DNA of 64,000 nucleotides from OFTM10 sp964196195. GTDB lineage: Bacteria > Actinomycetota > Acidimicrobiia > Acidimicrobiales > Aldehydirespiratoraceae. The number at the start of each line of letters is the position of its first letter. The first letter of the stretch is position 1. Shown here piece after piece: positions 52,379-61,389 of the stretch. The stretch is from positions 7,706-71,705 of the forward strand of contig CAXMSE010000055.1 of NCBI GenBank assembly GCA_964196195.1, given 5' to 3'. The notes under the pieces are model-generated. The model was given only the letters and a program-made list of their open reading frames with translations. It was not told the DNA's origin and ran no database searches. Position numbers and translations under genes: made by a program.

Positions 52379-54940
52379 ATGTTCGAGCGGTTCACAGACA
52401 GGGCTCGACGAGTGGTGGTACTGGCCCAGGAAGAGGCGCGCCTTCTCAACCACAACTACATCGGCACCGAGCACATCCTGCTCGGTCTGATCCATGAGGG
52501 CGAAGGCGTGGCGGCGAAGGCGCTCGAGTCGCTCGGGATCAGTCTCGAAGCCGTGCGTAACCAGGTCGAAGAGATCATCGGGCAGGGCGGATCTTCGCCT
52601 AGCGGCCACATCCCCTTCACCCCCCGCGCCAAGAAGGTTCTCGAGCTGAGTCTCCGCGAGGCCCTCCAGCTCGGTCACAACTACATCGGTACCGAACACA
52701 TCCTTCTCGGGCTCATCCGTGAGGGTGAGGGCGTCGCCGCCCAGGTGCTCGTGAAGCTCGGTGCCGATCTCAGCAGGGTGCGCCAACAGGTTATCCAGCT
52801 CCTCTCAGGCTACTCCGGCTCCGGTGGCAGCGGCGAAGGCGGCGCCCCGGGCGGCGCCGGCGACAAGGCAGGAGCCACCGCCGGCGGCTCGGGCGGCGAT
52901 TCCGCCTCCGGCTCGCTGGTTCTCGACCAATTCGGCCGCAATCTCACCCAACTGGCACGTGAGAAGGCCCTCGATCCGGTGATCGGTCGCTCCCGCGAAA
53001 CCGAGCGGGTCATGCAGATTCTCAGCCGGCGCACGAAGAACAACCCCGTGCTCGTCGGCGAACCCGGTGTGGGCAAGACCGCCATCGTGGAGGGGCTGGC
53101 CCAATCGATCGCGGCCGACACCGTCCCCGAGACCCTCGCCGGTAAGCAGCTCTACACCCTCGATCTCGGCGCCCTCGTGGCCGGTAGTCGCTACCGCGGT
53201 GATTTCGAGGAGCGGCTCAAGAAGGTGCTCAAGGAGATCAAGTCGCGAGGCGACATCATCTTGTTCATCGACGAGATCCACACCCTCGTGGGCGCCGGTG
53301 CGGCCGAAGGTGCGATCGATGCCGCTTCGATTCTCAAGCCGATGCTGGCTCGTGGCGAACTCCAGACCATCGGAGCCACAACCCTCGACGAATACCGCAA
53401 GCACCTCGAGAAAGATGCGGCACTCGAACGTCGATTCCAGAGGGTCGTGGTCGAGGAGCCATCGGTTCCCCACACCATCGAGATCCTCAAGGGTCTGCGT
53501 GACCGATACGAGACCCATCATCGGGTCACCATCACCGATCAGGCTCTGGTGGCCGCGGCCAACCTCGCCGATCGCTACATCTCCGATCGTCACCTTCCCG
53601 ACAAAGCGATCGACCTGATCGACGAGGCCGGCTCTCGTCTACGTATCAAGCGCATGGAAACACCGCCGGAATACAAGGAACTCGAAGCCGAGATCTCCGA
53701 GGTCGTTCGCGAGAAGAAGGACGCGGTCGAATCTCAGCAGTTCGAAGAGGCCGGACGTCTGCGCGACAAGGAGAAGGATCTCCTTTCGCGGCGCGATTCG
53801 TTGGAAGGCGAGGCCCGCGCGTCGGGCGTCGATCTGTTCGACGAGGTCGACGAAGAGGCCATCGCCGAGGTGCTCTCGCTGTGGACCGGTATCCCCGTCT
53901 ACAAGCTCACCGAGGAAGAGACCCAGAAGTTGCTCCGTATGGAGGATGAGCTCCATAAGCGGGTCATCGGCCAACAGGACTCCATCAAGGCGGTCTCGCA
54001 AGCAATCCGCCGCACGCGTGCAGGTCTCAAGGACCCCAAACGGCCCAGCGGCTCGTTCATATTCCTCGGCCCATCGGGTGTGGGAAAGACCGAGCTGGCG
54101 AAGACTCTCGCCGAGTTCCTGTTCGGCGATGAGTCAGCGCTCATCAGTCTCGACATGTCCGAATACCAGGAGAAGCACACCGTGAGCCGACTCGTCGGTT
54201 CACCTCCCGGTTATGTCGGCTACGAGGAGGGGGGCCAGCTCACCGAGAAGGTGCGCCGCAAGCCCTTCTCCGTGGTCCTGTTCGATGAGGTCGAAAAGGC
54301 CCACCCCGATGTCTTCAACACCCTGCTGCAGATCCTCGAGGAAGGTCGTCTCACCGACAGCCAGGGTCGTTCCGTCGATTTCCGCAACACGGTTCTGATC
54401 ATGACCTCCAACCTCGGCACCGCCGACCTGCGCAAGGCCAATCTCGGCTTCACCAAGTCAGATGAGGCCGTCAGCTACGAGCGGATGAAGGAGAAGGTCA
54501 CCGACGCGCTCAAGCAGCACTTCCGGCCTGAATTCCTCAACCGCATCGACGATGTGATCGTGTTCCACGAGCTGTCTCAGCCCGAGGTTCGCCAGATCGT
54601 CGATCTCATGGTGGCTCGCACTGCCATGCAGTTGGCCGGACAGGGAATGGGCCTCGAGCTCACCGACGCGGCCAAGGACTACCTCGCCAAGGAGGGCTAC
54701 GACCCGACCCTCGGCGCCAGGCCCTTGCGTCGCGCTCTCCAACACCTGGTCGAGGATCCCCTCTCGGAGCGCCTGCTCTGCAAGGACTTCCGGGCCGGCG
54801 AGATCATCATCGTGGATGTCGAAGCCGATCCCGAAAACGAAGGCTCCCAGATGATCGTGTTCCGTTCGATCGAGGGATTCGAACCGCCCGAGCCGGAGCT
54901 GGCTGATGCTGTCGATGGTGGCGAGGCGAGCACGTTTTAG
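52379..54940 (+). CDS. clpC: ClpC ATP-dependent protease chaperone subunit
   Basis: ClpC unfolds proteins and feeds them to ClpP. The 853-residue protein has two N-terminal Clp repeats (each with HNYIGTEHILLGLI), a Gly/Ala-rich linker at about 140-175, AAA-1 with Walker A GEPGVGKTAIVEG, a UVR-type middle region (VESQQFEEAGRLRDKEKDLL) and AAA-2 with Walker A GPSGVGKTELAK. A GGGAGG site lies 8 nt before the ATG. Upstream in-frame starts would add unrelated sequence. Confidence 0.97.
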   Translation: MFERFTDRARRVVVLAQEEARLLNHNYIGTEHILLGLIHEGEGVAAKALESLGISLEAVRNQVEEIIGQGGSSPSGHIPFTPRAKKVLELSLREALQLGHNYIGTEHILLGLIREGEGVAAQVLVKLGADLSRVRQQVIQLLSGYSGSGGSGEGGAPGGAGDKAGATAGGSGGDSASGSLVLDQFGRNLTQLAREKALDPVIGRSRETERVMQILSRRTKNNPVLVGEPGVGKTAIVEGLAQSIAADTVPETLAGKQLYTLDLGALVAGSRYRGDFEERLKKVLKEIKSRGDIILFIDEIHTLVGAGAAEGAIDAASILKPMLARGELQTIGATTLDEYRKHLEKDAALERRFQRVVVEEPSVPHTIEILKGLRDRYETHHRVTITDQALVAAANLADRYISDRHLPDKAIDLIDEAGSRLRIKRMETPPEYKELEAEISEVVREKKDAVESQQFEEAGRLRDKEKDLLSRRDSLEGEARASGVDLFDEVDEEAIAEVLSLWTGIPVYKLTEEETQKLLRMEDELHKRVIGQQDSIKAVSQAIRRTRAGLKDPKRPSGSFIFLGPSGVGKTELAKTLAEFLFGDESALISLDMSEYQEKHTVSRLVGSPPGYVGYEEGGQLTEKVRRKPFSVVLFDEVEKAHPDVFNTLLQILEEGRLTDSQGRSVDFRNTVLIMTSNLGTADLRKANLGFTKSDEAVSYERMKEKVTDALKQHFRPEFLNRIDDVIVFHELSQPEVRQIVDLMVARTAMQLAGQGMGLELTDAAKDYLAKEGYDPTLGARPLRRALQHLVEDPLSERLLCKDFRAGEIIIVDVEADPENEGSQMIVFRSIEGFEPPEPELADAVDGGEASTF

Positions 54941-54993
54941 CGTCTCTGTCCCCGTTTCCCGTGCCGATGGGCACGCGGTGGGTCGGTTCGGTC

Positions 54994-54999
54994 TAGCGT
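54994..54999 (+). promoter_or_regulatory. -10 element (TAGCGT) for the leaderless LppM/HAD fusion
   Basis: TAGCGT lies 7 nt before the ATG at 55007, favouring it over the GTG immediately upstream. Confidence 0.5.
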
Positions 55000-55006
55000 C
55001 CAGGTG

Positions 55007-56491
55007 ATGCTTCGGGTGCGCGCTGTAGTGATAGGGGTGATTTTGGTCGTCCTCGCGGCAAGTTGCCGCGTCGACACCAGTGTCGACATCGTGGTCGCCG
55101 ACGACGGGTCGGGCACCGTCACGGTCACCATCGTGGCCGATGCCGAAGCGGTGTCGTTGCTGGTCGACGACCCGAGCGAGCTCCGTTTCGGCGATCTCGA
55201 GGCTGCGGGTTGGGAGCTCGAGGGCCCCACCGCAGGCGATGGCGGCGTCACCATCGTGGCCGAGAAACCCTTCTTGTCGGCCGAAGAGCTGGCCGGTGTT
55301 CTCGATGAGATAGCGGGCCCGGATGTGGTGTTCTCCGGTGTCACCCTGCTGCAGGATCATCATTTCGCCCGGATCGGGTTGAGCCCGTCCAGCACCGACT
55401 ACGACTTCACCGCCACAGTGGATCCGTCGCCGGAGCTCGAGTCGTTCGGCGACGAGTTCCTCGCGGGGGAGCTCGACAACCTGCCCCTCGGGCGTTCCTT
55501 GCTGCGGATCGAGACCGATTCGGACACCACGTTTGAGCAGTCGCTCACCGTCGCCATCACGGTGCAGCTGCCGAGTGGGGCATCCTCTGACTCCGGCGAC
55601 GTGGTCGACGACACCACCACGTGGAATTTCTCCTTCGGCGACGAGCCCCTCGATATCGATGCGCGAGCCTCGATCGATGACATCTTGCCCCGGGTGTGGG
55701 CCACGGTGGCTCTGGTGGCTCTGGTGCTTTTTGCCCTGATCGTGCTCAGCCAGCTCGGCAGCTACTTGTTGGCCAAGATCCGAGTGCCGAAGGGGCGTCG
55801 TCGGCGCGATCAACGTCAGCGCCAACAACGCGCCGCCACCCGTGAGGCCGAGGCCAACCAGCCCCGGCGCCGCCTCCTACGCCTCCTGGTGGTCGATGTG
55901 CACGGCGTGGTGGTTCGCCCCACCGACCCCGTGGAGGGCCTCCTGCTCCCCTTGATCGCGGCGGAACGGCCGGAGATGGATCCCGAGACGATCCGTCAGT
56001 TCCACCGCCAGCTCGTACTCGGGCGCCTCTCGCCAGAGGAGTTCTGGAGCGAAGTTGGTCTTGGCCCCATGGCCGACGAGATCGAGACCCGTTACCTGTC
56101 GTCGTTCCGGCTCGTGCCCGGCCTGCATCCCTTCCTCGATCGGATGGCCACCAGCCGGCTCCCGGTGGCGGTGATCGGAAACCAGCCTCGGGTGTGGGGC
56201 GACCGACTCCGGCGCATGGCGTCTCTCGACGGTGCGGTTGCATCGTGGATGGTCAGTGGCGATGTCGGGTCCACCCTGCCCGAGCCGGCCCTGTTCGAGG
56301 CCACCCGGCGCACCATGTCGGTCGATCTATTCGACTGCTTCTACCTCTCCAACGTCCCTGAGCATCTCGATGTGGCGAAGGAGCTCGGCCTGGCCACCGG
56401 CCTGTTCGTCACCGGCGCGGAGATGGCTGCTGAGACCGAACACACCGTGGTGCGTGGCTTCGAAGATCTCCTTCGTAGCCGAACCAGCTGA
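55007..56491 (+). CDS. LppM-like lipoprotein domain fused through a membrane helix to a degenerate HAD domain
   Basis: The 494-residue protein starts with a signal peptide and a weak lipobox (AASC, C20). Residues 21-225 resemble the LppM family extracytoplasmic domain, residues 231-253 form a membrane helix followed by a very basic linker, and residues 290-490 are HAD-like. Motif I reads VVDVHGVVV (D297-V-H-G), so the second Asp is His. The motif III Lys is replaced (LPEPALF) and the motif IV acids read SNVPEH, so phosphatase activity is unlikely. It could transmit an outside signal to the cytoplasm. LppM in M. tuberculosis is a virulence-related lipoprotein without this HAD half. Confidence 0.75.
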   Translation: MLRVRAVVIGVILVVLAASCRVDTSVDIVVADDGSGTVTVTIVADAEAVSLLVDDPSELRFGDLEAAGWELEGPTAGDGGVTIVAEKPFLSAEELAGVLDEIAGPDVVFSGVTLLQDHHFARIGLSPSSTDYDFTATVDPSPELESFGDEFLAGELDNLPLGRSLLRIETDSDTTFEQSLTVAITVQLPSGASSDSGDVVDDTTTWNFSFGDEPLDIDARASIDDILPRVWATVALVALVLFALIVLSQLGSYLLAKIRVPKGRRRRDQRQRQQRAATREAEANQPRRRLLRLLVVDVHGVVVRPTDPVEGLLLPLIAAERPEMDPETIRQFHRQLVLGRLSPEEFWSEVGLGPMADEIETRYLSSFRLVPGLHPFLDRMATSRLPVAVIGNQPRVWGDRLRRMASLDGAVASWMVSGDVGSTLPEPALFEATRRTMSVDLFDCFYLSNVPEHLDVAKELGLATGLFVTGAEMAAETEHTVVRGFEDLLRSRTS

Positions 56492-56510
56492 GACAGTCAC
56501 TCCCTCCGCC

Positions 56511-56516
56511 TAGATT
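56511..56516 (+). promoter_or_regulatory. -10 element (TAGATT) for leaderless radA
   Basis: TAGATT lies 7 nt before the ATG at 56524. Confidence 0.55.
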
Positions 56517-56523
56517 GCCATCC

Positions 56524-57879
56524 ATGGCGAAGACAAAAACGGTGCACAGGTGTACCGAGTGCGGTGCGGAGAGTCCGGTGTGGGCGGGCCGCTGTGATGG
56601 ATGTGGCGAGTGGAACACGCTCGTCGAGGAGCTCGACGTGCGCGATGCGGTCGCGGCGACCTTGGCCCCGTCGTCCGAACCCCTCCCGATGGTCGATATC
56701 GCCGATGAAGCGAGCACAGCGCGATCAACCGGACTGGGCGAGGTCGATCGGGTGCTGGGGGGAGGCCTCGTGGCCGGCTCGGTCACCCTGGTGGGCGGCG
56801 AGCCGGGGATCGGTAAATCCACCCTGCTGCTACAGCTCGTCGGGGCCGCCGCCGAAGACGGCTCGCGCTGCCTCTATGTGTCGGGGGAGGAGTCGGTCGG
56901 CCAGGTTCGGAGCCGGGCTGGTCGGTTGGGAGCGGTGCATCCCAACGTCTGGCTCGTGGCCGAAACCGTGGTGCCTCACATCCGAGCCCACCTTGATCAG
57001 GTGAAGCCCGACATCGTCGTGATCGATTCGGTGCAGACCCTCCATGACCCTGCCCTGTCATCGGCTCCCGGCTCGGTGAGTCAGGTTCGTGAGGGCGCCC
57101 ACTCGATGGCCCACTACGCAAAGCAGCACGGCACCGCGGTGCTCTTGGTGGGCCATGTCACCAAGGAGGGAACTCTCGCCGGTCCCCGCGTGCTCGAACA
57201 CGTGGTCGACACCGTGCTCGAGTTCGACGGCGATCGCCATCACGGCCTGCGCCTGCTCAGGGCATCTAAACACCGCTTCGGGCCCACCACCGAGGTTGGC
57301 CTGCTCCAGATGGAGGAGTCGGGCCTCGCTCCCGTCCACGATCCGAGTGGGCTGTTTCTCTCCGATCGTGTCACCGGAGTGTCCGGGTCGGCGATCGTGC
57401 CCACCGTCGATGGCAACCGTCCCCTGCTGATCGAGGTGCAGGCTCTGGTGGCCCAGTCCCAGCTGGCCAACCCGCGTCGTAGCGCCCAGGGACTCGACCA
57501 CGGCCGCCTGGCGATGTTGCTGGCGGTACTGGAGCGACGCTGTGGGCTAAGCGTCATGGGTTCCGATGTCTATGCGTTGGCAGTAGGAGGGGCCCGGATC
57601 ACCGACCCTGGTGCCGATGCGGGAGTGGCGCTCGCAGTGGCGTCCTCGCTCACCGGCCATCCGCTCGCCGATGATCTCGTGGTGGTGGGAGAGGTGGGGC
57701 TGGGCGGAGAGCTCCGTCATGTGGGCCACATAGGCCGCCGGCTCAACGAGGCGGCCCGGATGGGCTTCAGGCGCGCCATCGTGCCGAGAGCCACCTCAGA
57801 GGCGCCCGATGGGCTCGAGGTGCTGCGGGCGCCCACCCTGGCTGCGGCGATCAGCCTCGCCGACGTCGGCGCCCACTAG
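56524..57879 (+). CDS. radA: DNA repair protein RadA/Sms
   Basis: RadA is a RecA-like helicase that processes recombination intermediates. The 451-residue protein has the N-terminal zinc finger (CTECGAESPVWAGRCDGCG), Walker A GGEPGIGKSTLLLQ, the RadA-specific KNRFG-type motif as KHRFG, and a Lon-like C-terminal domain (GVALAVASSLTGHPLADD, VGEVGLGGELRHVGHIGRRLNEAARMGF). Length is standard. It is transcribed alone and convergent with the Crp gene. Confidence 0.95.
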   Translation: MAKTKTVHRCTECGAESPVWAGRCDGCGEWNTLVEELDVRDAVAATLAPSSEPLPMVDIADEASTARSTGLGEVDRVLGGGLVAGSVTLVGGEPGIGKSTLLLQLVGAAAEDGSRCLYVSGEESVGQVRSRAGRLGAVHPNVWLVAETVVPHIRAHLDQVKPDIVVIDSVQTLHDPALSSAPGSVSQVREGAHSMAHYAKQHGTAVLLVGHVTKEGTLAGPRVLEHVVDTVLEFDGDRHHGLRLLRASKHRFGPTTEVGLLQMEESGLAPVHDPSGLFLSDRVTGVSGSAIVPTVDGNRPLLIEVQALVAQSQLANPRRSAQGLDHGRLAMLLAVLERRCGLSVMGSDVYALAVGGARITDPGADAGVALAVASSLTGHPLADDLVVVGEVGLGGELRHVGHIGRRLNEAARMGFRRAIVPRATSEAPDGLEVLRAPTLAAAISLADVGAH

Positions 57880-57909
57880 AGCATCGTCCACCAGGCATCG
57901 GCGGTGCGA

Positions 57910-58569
57910 TCAGCGTGAGCGGATCGAAAGCTGTTCGCGGTTGGTGATCACGTAGCGGCGGTCGGCCTGATCGAGCCAGCCGAGCCGAACGAACGAAGCG
58001 ATCGCCTTGTTGACCCGTTCGCGGCTCGCCCCGACCATCCCGGCCAGTTCTTCCTGGGTGATCGGCAACACAAATTCGTCGTTGTCGCCGGCCAATTCGA
58101 GGAGGCGCTTGGCAGTGCGGCCGGTGACATCGAGGAACACGGAATCGGCAAGGGCTTCGTCCATCGAACGAAGGCGACCGGCGAGGAGCTTCACCACGTT
58201 CCAGAGCTCTGCGGGCTTGCGCTGGTAGAGGTCCTTCACCGGGTCGTAGGGGACCGCCACCACCGTCGAGGCTTCGAGGGCTCGCGCCTCGGCTGAGCGC
58301 CCGGAGTTGTCGAACAAGCCCATCTCTCCGAACAGGTCGCCGGCCTCCATGAGAGCAACGACCGACTCGCGGCCATCGATTGACCGGTTGGCGATCGCGA
58401 TCCGACCCGACACCACGACATAGACGTAGTCGGGTGCTTCTTCTTCGCTGAACAGGACGTCGCCGCGCCGCAGAGAACGCTCAGAAGACGCATCGCTGAT
58501 CTGCTGCATACTGTCGTCGTCGAGCTCGCCGAACAGCAGGGTGGAACGAAGAAGGGTGGTGTGTGACAT
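57910..58569 (-). CDS. Crp/Fnr-family transcription regulator
   Basis: The 219-residue protein has a cyclic nucleotide-binding domain (RRGDVLFSEEEAPDYVYVVVSGRIAIAN, then GDLFGEMGLFDNSGRSAEARAL) and a C-terminal helix-turn-helix (LPITQEELAGMVGASRERVNKAIASFVRLGWL). The phosphate-binding GEMG and RSAEA keep the residues that bind cAMP in Crp. No Fnr cysteines are seen. The ATG at 58569 is where the homology starts; TAGTGT lies 11 nt upstream. In mycobacteria the carD gene holds this place before ispD. Confidence 0.92.
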   Translation of the reverse strand: MSHTTLLRSTLLFGELDDDSMQQISDASSERSLRRGDVLFSEEEAPDYVYVVVSGRIAIANRSIDGRESVVALMEAGDLFGEMGLFDNSGRSAEARALEASTVVAVPYDPVKDLYQRKPAELWNVVKLLAGRLRSMDEALADSVFLDVTGRTAKRLLELAGDNDEFVLPITQEELAGMVGASRERVNKAIASFVRLGWLDQADRRYVITNREQLSIRSR

Positions 58570-58620
58570 GGCCGGACCCCACACTAGTGAGGAGTCTGCG
58601 ACGCGTGCTGATTGGATCTC

Positions 58621-59298
58621 ATGATGGGATTGACAGAGCAGGCCCCCGAGGTCTGGGTGATCATCGTGGCGGCGGGGTCCGGGAGCCGGTTCGGTGCGCC
58701 CAAACAGTTCGTCGATCTCCGGGGCCAGCGGGTGGTCGACCACGCCGTCGCCACCGCGGCCCGGCACGCGTCGGGTGTGATTGTGGTCCTCCCAGCCGAA
58801 CCATCATCTGACGTGGCGCCGATAGTGGCAGGGGGCGACACGGCGGTGATGACCACCTCTGGAGCCGCCTCGAGGGCGGGTTCGGTGCGCCGAGGCCTCG
58901 ACCTGGTGCCGGCTACTGCGGATGTGGTGCTGGTCCATGATGGAGCGCGCCCATTGGCCACCGACGCGATCTATGAGTCTGTGATCGGCGCGGTCGGCTC
59001 AGGGGCCGAAGCAGTGGTGCCGGCCGTTCCCGTCACCGACACCATCAGGCGGCGCGGAGGCGAGATCGTCGACCGTTCCGAGCTGATGGCTGTGCAAACC
59101 CCCCAGGGTTTTCGGGCTGAGACTCTTCGCAACGCCCACGCGGCAGGTGGCGATGCGACCGACGACGCCACCCTTGTGGAGGTCGCGGGTGGCAGAGTTG
59201 TGGTCGTGGACGGCGACCGGCGCAACATCAAGATCACCACCCCCCTCGATCTCGACATCGCGGCGGCCCTGATTCTCAGTGAGGCCATCGATGACTGA
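58621..59298 (+). CDS. ispD: 2-C-methyl-D-erythritol 4-phosphate cytidylyltransferase
   Basis: IspD makes CDP-methylerythritol in the MEP isoprenoid pathway. The 225-residue protein has the nucleotide loop IVAAGSGSRFGAPKQFVDL, VLVHDGARPLAT, VPAVPVTDTIRR and VQTPQGFRAE, and ends with VVDGDRRNIKITTPLDL. Two tandem ATGs (58621, 58624) could serve. The last 8 nt overlap ispF. The products feed the polyprenyl synthase at 51176. Confidence 0.94.
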   Translation: MMGLTEQAPEVWVIIVAAGSGSRFGAPKQFVDLRGQRVVDHAVATAARHASGVIVVLPAEPSSDVAPIVAGGDTAVMTTSGAASRAGSVRRGLDLVPATADVVLVHDGARPLATDAIYESVIGAVGSGAEAVVPAVPVTDTIRRRGGEIVDRSELMAVQTPQGFRAETLRNAHAAGGDATDDATLVEVAGGRVVVVDGDRRNIKITTPLDLDIAAALILSEAIDD

Positions 59299-59782
59299 AC
59301 AGCCGGAGATCCCGTTTAGAGTCGGGCAGGCCTTCGACATCCATGCCATGTCCCCCGATCCCGACCGGCACCTCGTATTGGGCGGTGTGGTGTTCGAGGG
59401 AGCGACCGGGCTGGCGGGTCACAGCGACGCCGACGTCGTCGCCCATGTTTGCACCGACGCGCTGCTCGGTGCGGCGGGTCTCGGCGACATCGGCCAGGTG
59501 TTCCCCGACACCGATCCTGATCTCGCCGGTGCCGACAGCATCGAACTGCTCCGTAAGGCCGCCACGGCCGTTCGATCCGCCGGCTGGCGGGTCGCCAATA
59601 TCGACTGCTCGGTGGTGCTCGACGCCCCCAAGCTCACCCCAGTGAAGGATCTGATGCAAGAGAAACTCAGCAAAGCCGCCGGCGCACCGGTCACCGTTAC
59701 CGGTCGTCGTACCGAAGGCATCGGTGCCCTCGGTCGAGGCGAGGCCATAGCGGCGTGGGCCGTGGCCCTGGTGGCGCGATGA
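59291..59782 (+). CDS. ispF: 2-C-methyl-D-erythritol 2,4-cyclodiphosphate synthase
   Basis: IspF cyclises the CDP intermediate with release of CMP. The 163-residue protein has the metal site in FDIHAMSP, LVLGGVVFEGATGLAGHSDADVVAHVCTDALLGAAGLGDIGQVFPDTDP, and TGRRTEGIGALGRGEAIAAWAVAL at the C-terminus. It overlaps both ispD and the methyltransferase gene. IspE, the intervening enzyme, is not in the window. Confidence 0.95.
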   Translation: MTEQPEIPFRVGQAFDIHAMSPDPDRHLVLGGVVFEGATGLAGHSDADVVAHVCTDALLGAAGLGDIGQVFPDTDPDLAGADSIELLRKAATAVRSAGWRVANIDCSVVLDAPKLTPVKDLMQEKLSKAAGAPVTVTGRRTEGIGALGRGEAIAAWAVALVAR

Positions 59783-60711
59783 GCGCGGGTGGCAGCAAGG
59801 GAGGGCGCAAGCCGGGCCCCCGTTCGCCCAAGCCCGGGCAGGCCCGAAAGCCCGGCCCGAAGAGCGCAGGGCGCGGTAAGGGCCAACCGCGCCAGCCTCG
59901 GCGCCGCGACGGCCAGAGGGGGAGCACTCCCCTCCGGCGTGCCGACGAGGGCCGCGATCGCGAGAGCCTGGGGGGCGAGCAGATAGAGGGCCGCCACGCG
60001 GTGCGCGAGCTACTCATGGCCGGAACCCGCCGCACGAGGGAGGTGATCCTCGCGAGCGACCTCGACCATGCGCCGATCCTCGACGACATCATCGATCTCG
60101 CCGACGAGGCGAAGGTGACCCTTCGCGAAATCTCCCGCAGCAAGTTCGAGTCGCTCACCCGAACCGAAGGTTCACAGGGTGTTCTGGCGATGGCCCAGCC
60201 GATCAGGCCCACGCCACTCGAGGAACTGCTCGAACCCGACGACGACGGCACTCCGCCATTCCTGCTGCTACTCGACGGCATCACCGACCCCGGCAACCTC
60301 GGGGCGGTTCTGCGCACGGCCGAATGTGCCGGTGTGAGTGGGGTGGTGCTGCCCCGTCATCGCGCCGCCCATGTCACTCCCACGGTGGCGAAGGCTGCCG
60401 CCGGCGCGGTCGAGCACCTGCGCATGGCCGTGGTTGCAGGACTCCCCGCAGCGATGAAGACGCTTACCAAGCGAGGCATCTGGACCGTCGGCCTCGATGC
60501 CGGAGGCGATCGCTCCCTGTTCGACCTGCCGGTGGCTGATGAACCGGTGGCCCTGATCCTCGGAGCAGAAGGCCCGGGCCTGTCGCGACTCGTGCGCGAG
60601 CGGTGCGACACCGTGGCATCGATTCCTGTGCTCGGCGTGCTCGAATCACTCAACGTCTCCAACGCGGCGGCCGTGGCTTGCTACGAGATAACCCGTCGTC
60701 GGATGCCATAA
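59779..60711 (+). CDS. SpoU/TrmH-family rRNA 2'-O-methyltransferase (RlmB-like)
   Basis: The 310-residue protein has a basic low-complexity N-terminus (about 75 residues rich in Gly, Pro, Lys and Arg), a substrate-binding domain (QIEGRHAVRELLMAG) and a SPOUT knot: motif 1 LLLLDGITDPGNLGAVLRTAE, motif 2 ALILGAEGPGLSRLV, motif 3 IPVLGVLESLNVSNAAAVACYE. It is probably an RlmB-type enzyme acting on 23S rRNA. The ATG overlaps ispF. In mycobacteria cysS lies between ispF and this gene; here it is absent. Confidence 0.92.
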   Translation: MSAGGSKGGRKPGPRSPKPGQARKPGPKSAGRGKGQPRQPRRRDGQRGSTPLRRADEGRDRESLGGEQIEGRHAVRELLMAGTRRTREVILASDLDHAPILDDIIDLADEAKVTLREISRSKFESLTRTEGSQGVLAMAQPIRPTPLEELLEPDDDGTPPFLLLLDGITDPGNLGAVLRTAECAGVSGVVLPRHRAAHVTPTVAKAAAGAVEHLRMAVVAGLPAAMKTLTKRGIWTVGLDAGGDRSLFDLPVADEPVALILGAEGPGLSRLVRERCDTVASIPVLGVLESLNVSNAAAVACYEITRRRMP

Positions 60712-60769
60712 CGAGCCCGCGGCGCCCCGATCGGGAGATCTGAAACTCGTTGCGCGCCCTTCGACGCGC

Positions 60770-60800
60770 TTGCACCTAATGTTCCCTTAACCGCGATAAT
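60770..60800 (+). promoter_or_regulatory. Possible sigma-70 promoter of the DoxX-like gene
   Basis: TTGCAC (60770-60775) and GATAAT (60795-60800) are separated by 19 nt, slightly long but close to consensus. A GGAG site and the ATG at 60811 follow. Confidence 0.4.
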
Positions 60801-60810
60801 TGGAGACCGA

Positions 60811-61389
60811 ATGCTCACCGATGTTCAGGAGAAGTTGGAAGCGAAGCTGGGCGACGGCGTGACGCCGGGTCTGTGGGCCTGGACGGTTTTGCGGTTGCTG
60901 CTCGGGTGGTCGTTCATGTGGGCCTTTCTCGACAAGATGTTCGGGCTCGGGTTCGCCACTTGCAGGGCCGGCGATTCGTCGAGCATCGATTTCGGCTGCG
61001 ATGCGGCAATGATCAAGGGTGGGTCGCCAACCTTCGGATTCTTGAACTTCGCCACCGCTGGCAGCCACACCGGCGAGTTCTTCGACTGGATGGCGCCATC
61101 GGCGCCCGATGCCATCAACCTGGCCGATGTGGGCTTCATGGCGGTGCTTCTGCTCGGCGGGGTTGCCCTGATACTCGGAATCGGTGTTCGCACCGCCGCC
61201 CTCGGCGGGGCCTTCCTGATGACCTTCATGTTTCTCGCTGGCGACGTCTGGCCCGACAACAACCCGGTCAACAGCAGCCACGTGATCGAGGGATTCGCTT
61301 TCCTCGGGATCGCCACGGTGGGTGCAGGACCCCTGAGCCTGCAGAAGTGGGCCAACGAGAGGTTCCCGTTCCTGAGCCGAATCCCGTAG
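60811..61389 (+). CDS. DoxX-like membrane protein
   Basis: The 192-residue protein has four hydrophobic segments: near 22-42 (VLRLLLGWSFMWAFLDKMFG), around 110-130 (ADVGFMAVLLLGGVALILGIG), 133-150 and 165-180. This layout and the early WAFLDKMFG motif fit the DoxX/DoxD group, linked elsewhere to thiosulfate or thiol redox. The loop between segments 1 and 2 is long, with two cysteines. GGAG precedes the ATG. The exact role is unknown. Confidence 0.82.
   Translation: MLTDVQEKLEAKLGDGVTPGLWAWTVLRLLLGWSFMWAFLDKMFGLGFATCRAGDSSSIDFGCDAAMIKGGSPTFGFLNFATAGSHTGEFFDWMAPSAPDAINLADVGFMAVLLLGGVALILGIGVRTAALGGAFLMTFMFLAGDVWPDNNPVNSSHVIEGFAFLGIATVGAGPLSLQKWANERFPFLSRIP

Noticed and set aside
54960..54975. 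Short hairpin (CGTGCC/GGCACG) after clpC
   Set aside because: Only 6 bp, no T tract; not strong enough to call a terminator.
54458..55828. 456-codon frame antisense to the clpC end and the LppM fusion
   Set aside because: Spans two coding genes and their gap; no domains.
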